This document shows positions 1-11,215 of a DNA stretch of 64,000 nt, one piece after another. Position numbers and translations under genes: made by a program. Below the pieces are notes generated by a model that worked only from the letters and a program-made list of their open reading frames with translations, did no database searches and was not told the origin of the DNA. Source of the stretch: Molossus alvarezi (lineage: Eukaryota > Chordata > Mammalia > Chiroptera > Molossidae); contig CM073893.1 in NCBI GenBank assembly GCA_037176705.1, positions 19,220,074-19,284,073 of the forward strand, written 5' to 3'. The first letter of the stretch is position 1. Each line of letters begins with the position of its first letter.

Positions 1-435
1 CATCCTTTATTCTCTCTTAGATCCCTTACTTTAAAACCAGACCACTGTGAGTACCAAGTGAAATCATGTATGTGAAAGGACTTGTAACATGGGAAAGTCT
101 ATGTCAATATGCAATTGTGGTGGCTATTTGAAAGAGGAGCGATACACAGAAGTAGTATTAGTTTAGGATTATAACATTATTGAGCACAGTACTAATTACA
201 GGTTATCAAATGTTGATGGCAGAATCTTGCTGGAGTTGTAAAGAAAGTTCGCCTTAATGCTATATCTCTACTAGTGTGCATATATGTAAATAGACACAAA
301 TTTTATAGACATATATAATAATATGTTATATGATGATATTAGTTTAATTACTGAGGCAAAGGTAGCAGCATTGATTTAAATTTGTACTAAAGTAAAATAA
401 ATCACATAAATCCAGCAAGAGGCTGTTCTTTTGTT
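1..435. other. Unique AT-rich sequence, no gene seen
   Basis: I recognise no coding exon, RNA gene or repeat family here. The sequence is AT-rich and ends where similarity to the receptor relic begins. Confidence 0.5.
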
Positions 436-439
436 TTGA

Positions 440-715
440 AGCACCTTCTGGCATTATCCTCGGGCTGATCTGGAAATAAATACTGCTGTACACACTGACT
501 CACAAAACATGACATTGAGAGTTGGGTCACCAAACCCTCAGGTGGAACCCTGAGGTCACAGCTGGGCCTGAAGGCAGCATGCCCCTGAACGGAAGATCTA
601 TATTTTCCCAGAACTGGCGTGAGAGCATTCACAGACATGGGCTTCCTCTGAGGTGACCAGAAAACAAATATGAAAAAGCTATTCACAAGGTTTCCCAGGC
701 AAATAAGGTCAGACA
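440..715 (-). pseudogene. CYSLTR2-like receptor pseudogene fragment (TM1 to TM3)
   Basis: Read on the minus strand, this segment aligns with the TM1-TM3 part of the intact CYSLTR2 gene at 47,860-48,110 of the same window. Shared plus-strand strings include 'aaacaaatatg', 'cattcacaga', 'cctgaagg' and 'ggaaataaat' followed by 'ctgctgtaca'. In translation, the TM1 Asn, the SVN motif of the first intracellular loop, the FR pair near the end of TM2 and the following LR stay in register over about 50 codons. The conserved TM2 Asp is lost (Arg at that column), two codons are missing between TM2 and TM3, and a further 2-nt deletion shifts the frame in TM3. No match to the N-terminus or to TM4-TM7 was found. 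The surrounding 147-codon open frame is chance openness. It could instead derive from another P2Y-like receptor, but CYSLTR2 fits best. Confidence 0.75.
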
Positions 716-1384
716 TGGGCTCTGCAGAGTGGAGAGCACTTAAGTTGTCTGTGGGCAGCTGCCGGTGGCTGCTCTCTGCACGGGGCCCGGCAGCCCAGCT
801 CCGCCTGAGAGGTGCTGTCTCCTTCACAGTATGCCGTCTGTCCATCCACTCAGACCGTATTCTTAGTGTTCATCTGCTCGCCACAAATTCTTGGGCTGTG
901 CTTTACTAGAAAATTATCTTCCCTCCAGAGAATTTGCCAGTGTGGCCTGGCATACAGAGCGGTTTACTCTAGAGAAGTAAATGCAACTTCTAGGATGCAA
1001 ATAAAGGCAAGAGGGAAAACAAAGATTGTTTTATGAAGCTATTGGCTAGTTGGATATACTTAGCAGCTATCAAACCTTTGAAATATGAAAATTACTTAAA
1101 TTCAATTTGATGAATGAGAATAATCATTTCAAATAGAATAATGCAGTAAATAACCCCTTATATAAGAAATACAATAATTTCAATGCTAGAGGTGCCTTAT
1201 TTTGAGGACTGATGAAATACTATATATACATGTATATAATCTCCAAGTTTATGAAGCACGCTGTACAAATGATAATGAAGCACTGCCCTGAAGGCCCCAC
1301 CAGGGGGACTCCTGCTTCTCACAATGCAGCCGAATGGGAGTGCAGTGATCACCAGAGGTACATACTTCTCCTCTGAGAATTCAT
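716..1384. other. Unique sequence, no gene seen
   Basis: No recognisable exon or repeat. The part near 720-830 is more GC-rich than its surroundings but shows no similarity to the receptor N-terminus. Confidence 0.4.
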
Positions 1385-1750
1385 TTTTGTTGCTGCTGTA
1401 ACAAGTTACCACAAACCTGTGGCTTCAAACAACTTTTTGTTCTCTTTTGGTTCTGTACATCAGAAGTCTGATGTGGGTCTCATTGGGCTATAATCCAGGT
1501 GTCAGCAGGACTCTGCTACTTTTGGAGACCTTAAGGGTGAATCCATTTCCTTGCATTTTCTAGCTTCTAGAAGTCACCTACATTCCTGGCTCATGGCCCT
1601 CTCCTGATTCTTCAAAGCCAGTGATGTCACAGCTTTAAATCTCTCACTCTGACCCCTGCACACGTGCACTTAGAGCATATACATGTGTCCTAATCCATAG
1701 AGCGTACAACACCAAGAGTGAACCGTAAGGTGAACTGTGGACTTGGGGGA
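1385..1750 (-). mobile_element. MLT1-like MaLR LTR fragment
   Basis: The run beginning near 'gctgctgtaacaagttacc' and continuing through 'cagaagtctgatgtgggtc', 'gtgtcagcaggactctg' and 'cttcaaagccagtgatgtc' resembles the reverse complement of ERVL-MaLR MLT1-class LTRs from memory of the family pattern. It is strongly decayed and both ends are uncertain. No coding sequence is present. Confidence 0.5.
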
Positions 1751-1911
1751 TAATGATATGTCACTGCAGGTTCATCATGTACCATCCCGGTAGGGGATTT
1801 TGACAGTGGGGGACTGTGCATATCTGGAGGAAGGAAGTACAAGGGAAATCTCTGTACTTTGGCTCAATTTTGCTGTGAACCTAAATTGCTTTAAAAAATA
1901 AAATATTTTTT

Positions 1912-2132
1912 GCCCAGCTGATGTGGCTCAGTGGATTGAGCATCGTCCCAGGGACTGAGAGATCCCAGTTCCATTCCCGGTCAGGGCACATGCCCAGGTT
2001 GCGGTCTTGATCCCCAGTAGAGGGCGTGCAGGAGGCAGCTGATCACTGTTTCTCTCTCACATCTATGTTTCTGGCTATGTTTCTATCTCTCTCTCTCTAA
2101 AACAATCAATAAAAACATATTTTTTAAAAATG
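1912..2132 (+). mobile_element. VES-type tRNA-derived SINE
   Basis: A tRNA-like head ('gatgtggctcagtggattgag' as A box, 'cagttccattcccgg' as B box) is followed by 'tcagggcacatgcccagg', a second 'ggttgcggtcttgatcccc' block, a CT-rich stretch and an A-rich end. This is the layout of bat VES SINEs, which L1 mobilises. AT-rich direct repeats flank it (about 1,892-1,911 and 2,133-2,154, sharing 'aaaaataaaatatttttt') and fit a target-site duplication. Confidence 0.9.
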
Positions 2133-2454
2133 AATAAAAATAAAATATTTTTTTAAAAGTCTTTTAAGAGAAGAATTACCTGAGCAATGTTCTTGAAAAA
2201 GTTGGGAACCACTGCTCTAAACTAGAAGCTTCTTGAGAGAAGACTAATTTATGTCAACTTTATATCCTGAGAGTCGCACAAATGTCTGCCTGTGGTGGAA
2301 GCTAGATCTATGACCAAAGACTGGAAGGTGACCAGGGTGTGGTAAGAAGTCTGCAGCTCACGGTCCCCGTCAGTGACAGTGTCCCCTTTTGCAGCGTAGG
2401 TGCCTCCTGTGGCCCAGAGCAGAAGTGGGAATAGGAAGCTAGACTGTTCAGCTC

Positions 2455-2625
2455 CATGCCAGGTACTTCTGTATTTCCCACTTCACGCTCACAATACCTC
2501 TACAAGGTAAAGATTAACAGTTCTATTTTTAAATGAGAAGAATGGGCTCTACTAGGCTAACCAACTTGCTGAGCTACAGGCTGAGGGGCCTCAGTTCAAA
2601 TCCAGATTTGTATGCCTCCAAAGCT
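2455..2625 (+). mobile_element. MIR SINE remnant
   Basis: The order 'ccaggtacttctg ... ctcacaatacctctacaaggta ... aaatgagaagaatgggct ... gagctacaggctgaggggcctcagttcaaatccagat' matches the MIR core. Divergence is high, as expected for a repeat shared by all placental mammals. Confidence 0.65.
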
Positions 2626-2779
2626 TATGTCGGGCTTCCTCCTCAAGTGATAAGAGTAGAGGATGGCAGTTGTATGTGTGTGTTCTGAACTCTGGGTGTG
2701 AAAAATAATGCAGAAAAATAGGCCCGCAAACCAGGAGAGGTCCAAAGGGAGGACTCAGTGTTGAAGGCAGCCTCATAAA

Positions 2780-2901
2780 CAGGCTGGGACAAAAGTAGGT
2801 TTACAGTTGTTCATATGGAAAATAATACAATAATTAATAAATAACAACTCAAGAATAAACTGTTTCGCATACAACTGTAAACCTACTTTTCCCCCTCCCT
2901 G
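2780..2901. mobile_element. Mariner-type MITE with long terminal inverted repeats
   Basis: The left end 'caggctgggacaaaagtagg' plus 'tttacagttgt' is mirrored by the right end 'acaactgtaaa' plus 'cctacttttccccctccctg'. The middle is AT-rich ('aataatacaataattaat'). Long inverted repeats with no coding capacity fit a non-autonomous Tc1/mariner element of the kind common in bats. The expected TA duplication is not intact. Confidence 0.75.
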
Positions 2902-3296
2902 TGTTCATACAAAAGACTGGTTGCCCCTGGAGGAATTCTCAACCTTTATAAGATGCAGGGCCCTGTGAGCTCTCCCAGGAAAGGGGAGTCGGGTTTAAGG
3001 CCACCAGACTCAACCAACTAGTGCTGGAGCAGAGAGAGGCCAGTAGAGGGTGCTGTGCAGACATGTTGGCTGGATCTTTCTCAGGCCCCTGCCCAACATA
3101 GACTCAGGATGCCCAGATAGGTGCCTAGAGCTAAGCCAGGGATGGAGAAATGCGTTTTTGAAGTAAATTGGTTTCCTTTCCTTGAGAAAAAGTAACCCAA
3201 AGAATATTGTTTAGAAAACATTGGAGAGTGAGGTTTGCCTTTTAAAATCACTAATTGTTGTGGGTTGTTTTTTTTTTTTCTTACATAAAACTTTCT
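2902..3296. other. Unique sequence with a T-run, no gene seen
   Basis: No exon or repeat family recognised. The T-run near 3,268-3,281 lies just before the old L1 3' end and may belong to that insertion. Confidence 0.4.
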
Positions 3297-3851
3297 GGTT
3301 TTTTTTAATCTTTATTGTTGAGAGTATTACAGATGTTCTACCTTTTTTACCCCCATTTCCCCCTTTCTCCCAGTTCCCATCCTGCCTCAGACCTTCACCA
3401 CCCTATAGTCTGTGTCCAAGAGTAATGCATATATGCATGTAAATTCTTTGGTTAATCTCTTCAAGCACACCCCCCCGCCCCCCAACACACACACACCTTT
3501 CTCTCTGTGGTTCATTTTTCTGTTCCATGTTTTCATACCTTTGCATCTGTTTTGTTTATCAGTCGATTTTGTTCATTATATTCCACATATAGGTGAGATC
3601 ATGTGATAACTGTCTGTCTCTGATTGACTTATTTCACTTATCATAATAATCTCCAAGTCCCCCCATGCTATCTCAAAGGGTTAGAGATCCTTCATTTTAC
3701 AGCTGCATAGTATTCCTTTGTGTAAATGTACCAAAACTTTTTTATCCACTCATCTACTGATGGACACAGGGGCTGTTTCCAGATCTTAGCTACTGTGAAT
3801 AGCGCTGCTATGAACATAAGGGTGCATATATTCTTTTTTGGTGTTTCAGGC

Positions 3852-4370
3852 TTCTTTTTATTAATTAATTTTTGTTACAGATGTTTCTCCTTTTCCCCCC
3901 ACTGATTCACCCTTCCCTCTCCCTCCCTTTGTTGTCCATGTCCACTGTTCATGCATACATGCATATAAGTTCTGGAAGAACAAAGTTGGAGGGATCACAT
4001 TACCAGATTTCAGGTTATACTACAAAGCCACTGTAATCAAAACAGCCTGGTACTGGCACAAGAACAGGCATATAGACCAGTGGAACAGAACAGAGAACCC
4101 AGAAATGGACCCAAGGCAATATGCTCAATTAATATTTGACAAAGGTGGCAAGAGCATACCGTGGAGTAAGGACAGCCTCTTTAATAATGGTGCTGGGAAA
4201 ATTGGACAGCTATTTGCAGAAAAATGAAACTAGACCATCAACTTACACCCTACACAAGAATAAACTCAAAATGGATAAAAGATGTAAATGTGACTCACGA
4301 ATCCATAAAAATCCTAGAAGAAACTGTAGGCAACAAAATTTCAGACATCATACGCAGCAGAATTTTCACT
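3852..4370. mobile_element. Short L1 with internal inversion (twin-priming type)
   Basis: From 3,852 to about 3,978 the sequence is a young L1 3' end on the minus strand ('taattaatttttgttacag', then 'catgcatacatgcatataag'). At about 3,979 it switches to plus-strand L1 ORF2 ('acaaagttggagggatcaca', 'cagcctggtactggcacaag', 'cttacaccctacacaag') and runs to about 4,370, where the older minus-strand L1 resumes ('atattcctaggaatgggatc'). A 3' piece joined to an inverted more 5' piece is the hallmark of twin priming during L1 insertion. No clear target-site duplication was found. Confidence 0.75.
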
Positions 4371-4824
4371 GAAATATATATATTAAAATATATTCCTAGG
4401 AATGGGATCACTGAGTCAAACAGCAGATCAATTTTTAATTTATTGAGTAAATTCCATACTGTTTTCATGGTGGCTTCACCAGTGTGTAATCCCACCAGCA
4501 GTGCACTAGGGTTCCCTTTTCGCTACATCCTCACCAGCACTTGTTTGTTGATTTATTGTGGCAGGTGTGAGATAGGGCCTCATTGTCATTTTAATTTGCA
4601 TCTCTCTGATGATTACTGACTTGGAATGTTTTTCATGTCTCTTGGCCATTTGTATGTCCTGTTTAGAGAAGTGACTATTCAGGTCCTCTGCACATATTTT
4701 AATTGAATTGTTTGGCTTTCTTTTGTTAAGTTGTATGAGTACTTTTTATATTTTAGATACTAACCCTTTATCAGATGTATCATTGGCAAATATATTCTCC
4801 CAAACAGTGGGTTTCCTCTTCATT

Positions 4825-4842
4825 TTGATGCTGGTTTCTTTT
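4825..4842 (+). repeat. Left target-site duplication of the full-length L1
   Basis: The 18-bp string TTGATGCTGGTTTCTTTT occurs here and again, identically, at 10,768-10,785. The T-run that follows here is the complement of the inserted L1's A-rich tail. Confidence 0.9.
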
Positions 4843-5082
4843 TTTTTAATTAATTTATTTTTTATTAATTAATTTTTGTAACAGATGTTTCTCCCTTTTC
4901 CCCCACAGATTCCCTCCTTCCCCTACCTCCCTGCCCTGACCCCCATTTGTTGTCCATGTCCACTGTTCATGCATACATGCATATAAGTTCTGTGGTTTAT
5001 CTCTCCCTCTTCTGGGGATTGTCAGTCTGTACCCCACTTCCACATCTCTGGGACTACTCCATTCCTCAGACTGTTATGTTCA

Positions 5083-8000
5083 TTATATTCCACAAATAAC
5101 TGAGATCATATGATACTTGTCTTTCTCTGTTTGGCTTGTTTCACTTAGGATGATACTTTCCAGGACCCTCCATGTAGTCTCAAAGGATAAGAGATCTTTC
5201 TTTCTTACAGCTGTGTAGTACTCCATTGTGTATATGTACCACAGCTTTCTTATCCATTCGTCTACTGATGGACACTTGGGCTGTTTCCAGATCTTAGCTA
5301 TTGTAAATAGTGCTGCTACAAACATGGGGGTACATTTATTCTTTCTGATTGGTGTTTTAGGCTTCTTAGGGTATATTCCTAGAAGTGGGATCGCTGGGTC
5401 AAATGGAAGTTCAATTTTTAATTTTTTGAGGAAACACCATATTGTTTTCCATAGTGGCTGCACCAGTCTGCATTCCCACCAGCAGTGCACTAGAGTCCCC
5501 TTTTCTCCACACCCTCTCCAACACTTGTCGTTTGATGATTTGTTGATGGCAGCCATTCTGACAGGGGTGAGGTGATACCTCATTGTTGTTTTAATTTGCA
5601 TCTCTCTGATGATTAGTGATGGTGAGCATTTCTTCATATATCTCTTGGCCATTTGTATGTCCTGTTTGGAGAGGTGTCTATTTAGTTCCTCTGCCCATTT
5701 TTTAATTGGGTTCTTCGTCTTCCTTTTGTGGAGTTGTATGAGCACTCTATATATATTGGAAATTAACCCCTTATCTGATATATCATTTACAATTATGCTC
5801 TCCCATACAGTAGGTAGCCTTTCCATTTTGATGATTGTATCTTTCGCTGTGCAGAAGCTTTTGAGTTTGATGTAGTCCCATGTGTTCATTTTCTCCTTTG
5901 TTTCTAGTGCCTTAGGTGATGTGTCAGTAAAAATTCTGCTGCGTATGATGTCTGAAATGTTGTTGCCTACAGTCTCTTCTAGGATTTTTATGGATTCGTG
6001 AGTCACATTTACATCTTTTATCCATTTTGAGTTTATTCTTGTGTAGGGTGTAAGTTGATGGTCTAGTTTCATTTTTCTGCATGTAGTTGTCCAATTTTCC
6101 CAGCACCATTCATTAAAGAGGCTGTCCTTACTCCAGTGTATGCTCTTGCCACCTTTGTCAAATATTAATTGAGCATATTTCCTTGGGTCCATTTCTGGGT
6201 TCTCTGTTCTGTTCCACTGGTCCATATGCCTATTCTTGTGCCAGTACCAGGCTGTTTTGATTACAGTAGCTTTGTAGTATAACTTGAAATCTGGTATTGT
6301 GATCCCTCCAACTTTGTTCTTCCTTTTCAAGATTGCTGTGGCTATTCGAGGTCTATTTTGGTTCCATATGAACTTTTGAAGTACTTGTTCTAATTCTGTG
6401 AAGTATTCTGTTGGTATTTTGATGGGGATTTCATTGAATCTATAGATTGCTTTGGGTAATATATACATTTTAATGATGTTAATTCTTCCAATCCATGAAC
6501 AGGGTATGTGCTCCCACTTTTTTATATCTTCCTCTATTTCTTTTTTCAATGACCTGTAGTTTTCTGCAAATAGGTCCTTTATTTCTTTGGTTAAGTTTAT
6601 TCCTAGGTATCTTAATTTTTTTTGCTGCAATGGTAAATGGGATTGTTTTCTTTGTTTCTTTTTCTGTGTGTTCATCCTTGGTGTATAACAATGCCGTCAA
6701 TTTCTTGACGTTAATTTTGTATCCTGCTACTTTGCCAAATTCATTTATTAAGTCTAGTAAACTTTTGATGGAGTCTTTGGGGTTTTCTGTGTATAGTATC
6801 ATGTCATCTGCAAATAATGACAATTGCAGTTCCACCTTTCCAATTTGGATCCCTTTTATTTTTTCTCCCTGTCTGCTGTGGCTAAGACTTCCAGTACTAT
6901 GTTAAATAAGAGTGGTGAAAGTGGGCATCCTTGCCTTGTTCCTGTTCTTAAGAGAAATGGTTTTAGTTTCTGCCCATTGAGTATGATGTTAGCTGTAGGT
7001 CTTTCATATATGGCCTTTATTATGTCTAGATATGATCCCTCTATTCCCACATTGCTGAGTGTTTTTATCAGAAATGGATGCTGGATTTTGTCGAAGGCTT
7101 TTTCGGCATCTATTGATATGATCATGTGGTTTTTATTCTTCATTTTCTTTATGTGGAGTACCACATTTATTGATTTGTGAATATTGTACCAGCCTTGCAT
7201 CCCTGGAATGAATTCCACTTGGTCATGGCGGATAATTTTTTTGGTGCATTGCTGGAGCTGATTTGCTAGTATTTTGTTCAGGATTTTGGCGTCTATGTTC
7301 ATCAGGAATATTGGCCTGTAGTTTTCTTTCTTTGTTGTGTCTTTTTCTGGTTTTGGAATTAGAATTATGCTGGACTCATAAAATGAGTTTGGAAGTCTTT
7401 CTTCTTCTTGATTTTTTTGAAATAGTTTGAGGAGAATACGTGTTAGTTCTTCTTTGAATGTTCAGTAAAACTCCTCCGTGAAGCCATCTGGGCCTGGGCT
7501 TTTGTTTGCTGGGAGAGTCATGATTACATCTTCAATTTCTTCTGTTAATATTGGTCTGTTCAAGTTTTCTATCTCTTCCTGGTCCAGTTTTGGGAGACTA
7601 TGTGTTTCTAGAAATTTGTCCATTTCGCTTAGATTGTCAAATTTGTTGCCATATAATTGTTCATAGTAGTTGTTAACAATCTTTTGTATTTCTGTGGTGT
7701 TGTTACTTCTCCTCTTTCATTTCTGATTTCGTGTATTTGGGTTCTCTTTCTTTGTTTCTTGGTGAGTCTAGCTAAGGGTCCATCAATCCTGTTTATCTTT
7801 TAGAAAAACAAGCTCTTTGTTTCATTGATCCTTTGAATTGTTTTTTTGGTCTCTATGTCATTTATTTCTGCTCTGATCTTTACTATTTCCTTCCTTTTAC
7901 TTGCTCTGGGGTTTTCTTTTTGTTTGCTCTCTAGTTCTTTAAGTTGTGAGGTTAGATAGTCTATTAGAGATTTTTCTTGTTTTTTGAGGTAGGCCTGTAG

Positions 8001-8900
8001 TGCTATGAACTTCCCTCTCAGAACTGCTTTTGCTGCATCCCATAGATTTTGTGTTGTTGTGTGTTCATTTTCATTGGTTTCCAGGAAGTTTTTAATTTCT
8101 TCCTTGATCTCCTCGGTAACCGATTCATTGTTTTATAACATGCTATTTAGCTTCCATGTGTTCAAATGTCTTGGTATGTTCTTCTTGCAATTGATTTCTA
8201 TTTTTATGCCATTGTGATCTGAGAAGATGCTTGATATGATTTCAGTCTTCTTGTACTTGTAGAGACTTAGTTTGTGCCCTAACATGTGGTCTATCTTTGA
8301 GAATGTCCCATGTGCACTTGAGAAGAATGTGAATTCTGTAGTTTTGGGGTGTAATTCTCTATAGATATCTATTAAATCCATTTGGTCTAGTGCTTCATTT
8401 AGAGTCTCTGTTTCCTTGCTGTTTTTTTGTCTAGAGGATCTATCCAGTGATGTCAATGGGGTGTTGAAGTCCCCTGCTATGATTGTATTGCTATCGATTT
8501 CTCCTTTGAAGTCCTCCAGAAGATTTTTAATATATTTTGGTGCTCCTATATTGGGTGCATATATGTTTATCAAAGTTATATCTTCCTGGTGGATAGATCC
8601 TTTCAATATTATGTAGTGGCCTTCTTTTTCTCTAGTTATGGCCTTCGTTTTGAAGTCTATTTTATCAGATATGAGTATTGCTACCACAACTTTTTTTTCT
8701 TTTCTGTTTGCTTGTAATATTTTTTTCCATCCCTTCACTTTCAACCTATGTGAGTCTTTTGTTGTGAGGTGGGTCTCTTGTAAACAACATATAGATGAGT
8801 CATGCTTTCTTATCCAATCAGCGACTCTGTGTCTTTTTATGGGAGCATTCAATCCATTTACATTTAAGGTGATTATTGATATGTCCTTATTTATTGCCAT
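5083..8900 (-). pseudogene. L1 ORF2 (endonuclease-reverse transcriptase), disrupted
   Basis: ORF2 starts at 8,900 (MAINKDISIITLNVNGLN). The first 255 codons give the apurinic-type endonuclease domain, with LQETHL, the AGDFN block and SDHN visible. The frame breaks near 8,133. Pieces of reverse transcriptase follow in other frames: 7,302-6,856 carries the [14 protein letters not shown] block, 6,835-6,479 carries the FADDM catalytic motif, and 6,675-5,083 encodes 530 residues of the C-terminal region with a Cys/His segment ([18 protein letters not shown]) and ends in ICGI. Frame changes near 6,500-6,850, 7,302 and 8,133 make it non-functional. An intact L1 ORF2 is about 1,270 residues. Confidence 0.92.
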
Positions 8901-8944
8901 TTTGTTTAGTATGGTTCTATTTCTCTTCCCATTTCTCCTCCTAA

Positions 8945-9840
8945 TTACAGCAGTCCCTTTAACCTTTTTTGCAGTGCTGGTTTGGTGCTAATGTATTCTC
9001 TTAGCCTTTTTTTTTTTTTTTTTTGTCTGGGAAGCTCTTTATTTGACCTTCTATTTTGAATGATAGCCTTGCTGGGTAGAGTAGTCTTGGATTCAGACCC
9101 TTGTTTTTCATGACTTTGATTACTTCATGCCATTCCCTTCTGGCCTGTAGTGTTTCTTGTGAGAAGTCAGCTGAGAGCCTTATGGGGTTTCCTTTGTAGG
9201 TAAGCTGTTGCTTATCTCTTGCTGTTTTTAGGATTCTCTCTTTGTCTTTTTAATTTTTGGCTGTTTGATTACTATGTGTCTTGGTGTGGGCCTGTTTGGG
9301 TTCTTCTTACTTGGGGCTCTCTGTGCTTCTTGAACTTGAATGCCTTCTTTCTTCACCAAATTAGGGAAGTTTTCTGTCACCATTTCTTTGAATATATTCT
9401 CTAAGCCTTGCTCATCATTTTCTTCTTCTTCGGGGACTCCTATGATGCGAATATTATTCCATTTCCAGTTGTCCCACAGTTCTCTTAAGCTGTCTTCCTG
9501 TTTTTTAATCGTTTTTTCCATTTGGTTTTCTGATTGGTTGATTTTTTCTACCCTGTCTTCTAATTCACTGATCTGGTCCTAAGCTTCCTCTACTCTGCTT
9601 TTTAGACCGTCCAATGTTTTTCATTTCTGATATGTCGTTTTTAATTTCCAACTGGTTGATTTTCAACATTTCTATGTCTTTATTTATGGTGCTCATGTCC
9701 TTACACATGCTGTTGAGCTTCCTCAAGATCACGGCTCTGAATTCTAGTTCTGTTAACTTGCTTAACTGCACCTCATTTATCTCATCTTCGGTAGAGGTCT
9801 CTTGTTCTTTCATTTGGCTTTTGTTTCTGTGTTTCACCAT
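8945..9840 (-). pseudogene. L1 ORF1 (RNA-binding protein), disrupted
   Basis: The likely start is MVKHRNKSQMKEQETS at 9,840. The N-terminal coiled-coil part continues to about 9,565. Then the frame changes: 9,521-9,228 encodes the RRM part (NNIRIIGVPEEEENDEQG, HIVIKQPKIK), and the C-terminal domain lies in a third frame to the stop at 8,945. ORF1p normally forms trimers and coats L1 RNA. The frameshifts preclude that here. Confidence 0.88.
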
Positions 9841-10767
9841 TTTGTCTATCACAGTGGGCTTTGGAGTCTGCCAAATTTTCCCTGTGGGTGTTGGTTTCTT
9901 CTGTTTGTGGCTCCCTCTCCTGGGTTTGGATGAGGCAGGGAGGACCCCCTTTATACACCACTGTGATGTCTTAACTTTCCTCTAGCTCTTTTTTTTTGCC
10001 TGAAGGCTATTAGTAGAGGTCTTGTGAAGAACCTTTATTTCTGAGTTGCCTAAAAAATTCCCTCAGGTGCTCAGTGTAAGAGGATTTTTGGAGGGTGGGG
10101 AAGGTGCTGGTTGTTAATGGGCCTCAATTAGCATTTCAATGGCCACTTGGTGGGGTTGAATCTCAGAGGGAGGGGCTGCCGCCTCTCCCCAGGGCCCTGG
10201 GAAGGAGTAAGACGAACACAGTCCTTCATGGCTGCACTCAGCAAAAGCTCTGAGCACCCTCCAAATCCCGAGTGTCCCCACACAGTTCCAGTCCAGTCTG
10301 CCTTCCCTCTGCCAGAGCCCAAGGTGAGTGGCTGCTGCCAATTTAGCCTCTGTCCTGGCTCTGCGTCATGGAGCCGCTTGGGACTTTTAACCTGAGGGCG
10401 CTGCTCCCAGCTAAGGGTGGCCAAGTCTGAGGCACAAGCCAAGGGCGTAGCACTCAGCCGAGTTCACAGGACTCAGCCGTGGTTGTGGACGCAGCTGAGG
10501 CGGCAGCAGCTTCCATCCGCGTCCCCTGGTCCCAGCCAAGTATGCTGGTCCCAGCCGAGGCCACTGCGGACTGTGGGCTCCCGGCCCTCTCTCGCGTCCT
10601 CACAAGCCTACCAGGGTTGAATCAGTGTCCCTGGTTATGTGGTCCTCCAGGCTGCCTTTCCGTTGCCCCTTCCTGATGATTTGTCTTTATTTTTGTTGTA
10701 ATTCCAGTTTGGTCCTGGGAGATGGTCTGTGTAGCTTCCATTCACTCCGCCACCATTTTTTTTCTCC
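9841..10767 (-). promoter_or_regulatory. L1 5'UTR and internal promoter region
   Basis: This GC-rich stretch precedes ORF1. Its 5' edge, read on the minus strand, is an A-run leading into ATGGTGGCGGAGTGAATGG, which resembles the YY1-binding AANATGGCG motif known to position L1 transcription starts. The same leader recurs in two other L1 copies in the window. Promoter activity is inferred from the family. Confidence 0.7.
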
Positions 10768-10785
10768 TTGATGCTGGTTTCTTTT
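10768..10785 (+). repeat. Right target-site duplication of the full-length L1
   Basis: Identical to 4,825-4,842. The sequence beyond it continues the older L1 ORF2 ('gctgtacagaagctttttag') that was split by the insertion. Confidence 0.9.
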
Positions 10786-11215
10786 GCTGTACAGAAGCTT
10801 TTTAGCTTGATGTAGTCCCATTTGTTTATGTTTTTCTTGCCCTAGCTGAAGTATCAGTGAAAATTTTGTTATGTGTGATGTCTGAAATTTTGCTGCCTAC
10901 ATTTTCATATAGGATTTTTATGGTTTCACCAGTTACAGTTAAGTCTTTTATCCATTTTGAGTTTATTCTTGTGTATGGTGTAAGCTGGTAGTCTAGTTTC
11001 ATTTTTTGCATGTACCGGTCCAATTCTCCAAACACTATATATTAAAGAGGCTGTCTTTACTCCTTTATATGCTCCTTTGTCAGACATTAATTGAACATAA
11101 TGTCTTGGGTTGATGTCTGGGTTCTCCGTTGTGTTCTATTGATCTATATCCTGTTCTTGTGCCAGTACCAGGCTGTTTTGATGACAGTGGCTTTGTAGTC
11201 TAATTTGATATCCTG
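10786..11215 (-). mobile_element. Old L1, resumed 5' part
   Basis: Minus-strand ORF2 sequence continues from the break at 4,842. Read in complement, it encodes remnants such as [16 protein letters not shown]. Similarity stops near 11,215, so the old element is 5'-truncated within ORF2. Confidence 0.8.

Larger units (their letters stand above)
3297..4842 (-). mobile_element. Old L1, 3' part (minus strand), with nested insertions
   Basis: Starting with 'ttttttttaatctttattgttgagag', this reads on the minus strand as an L1 3'UTR and the ORF2 C-terminal region (the complement of 'tccacatataggtgagatcatgtgat' is the typical ORF2 end). It is interrupted by a twin-primed L1 at 3,852-4,370 and by a full-length L1 from 4,843. 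It resumes at 10,786 and ends, 5'-truncated, near 11,215. Many stops and indels make it older than the elements inside it. Confidence 0.85.
4843..10767 (-). mobile_element. Full-length L1 (minus strand) with perfect TSD
   Basis: A 5.9-kb element bounded by an 18-bp perfect duplication of host sequence, which here is an older L1. In minus-strand order it has a GC-rich 5'UTR (10,767-9,841) that begins with an ATGGTGGCGG motif, ORF1 (9,840-8,945), ORF2 (8,900-5,083), a short 3'UTR and an A-rich tail. Both ORFs are frameshifted, so it is not autonomous. The perfect TSD and long surviving open stretches suggest a relatively recent insertion for this window. Confidence 0.93.

Noticed and set aside
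402..845. 147-codon open frame as a functional receptor gene
   Set aside because: Only TM1-TM3 can be aligned, the TM2 Asp is lost, TM3 is frameshifted and there are no TM4-TM7. It is a relic.
5083..6675. 530-residue open frame as a host gene
   Set aside because: It is the C-terminal part of L1 ORF2, inside a TSD-bounded L1.
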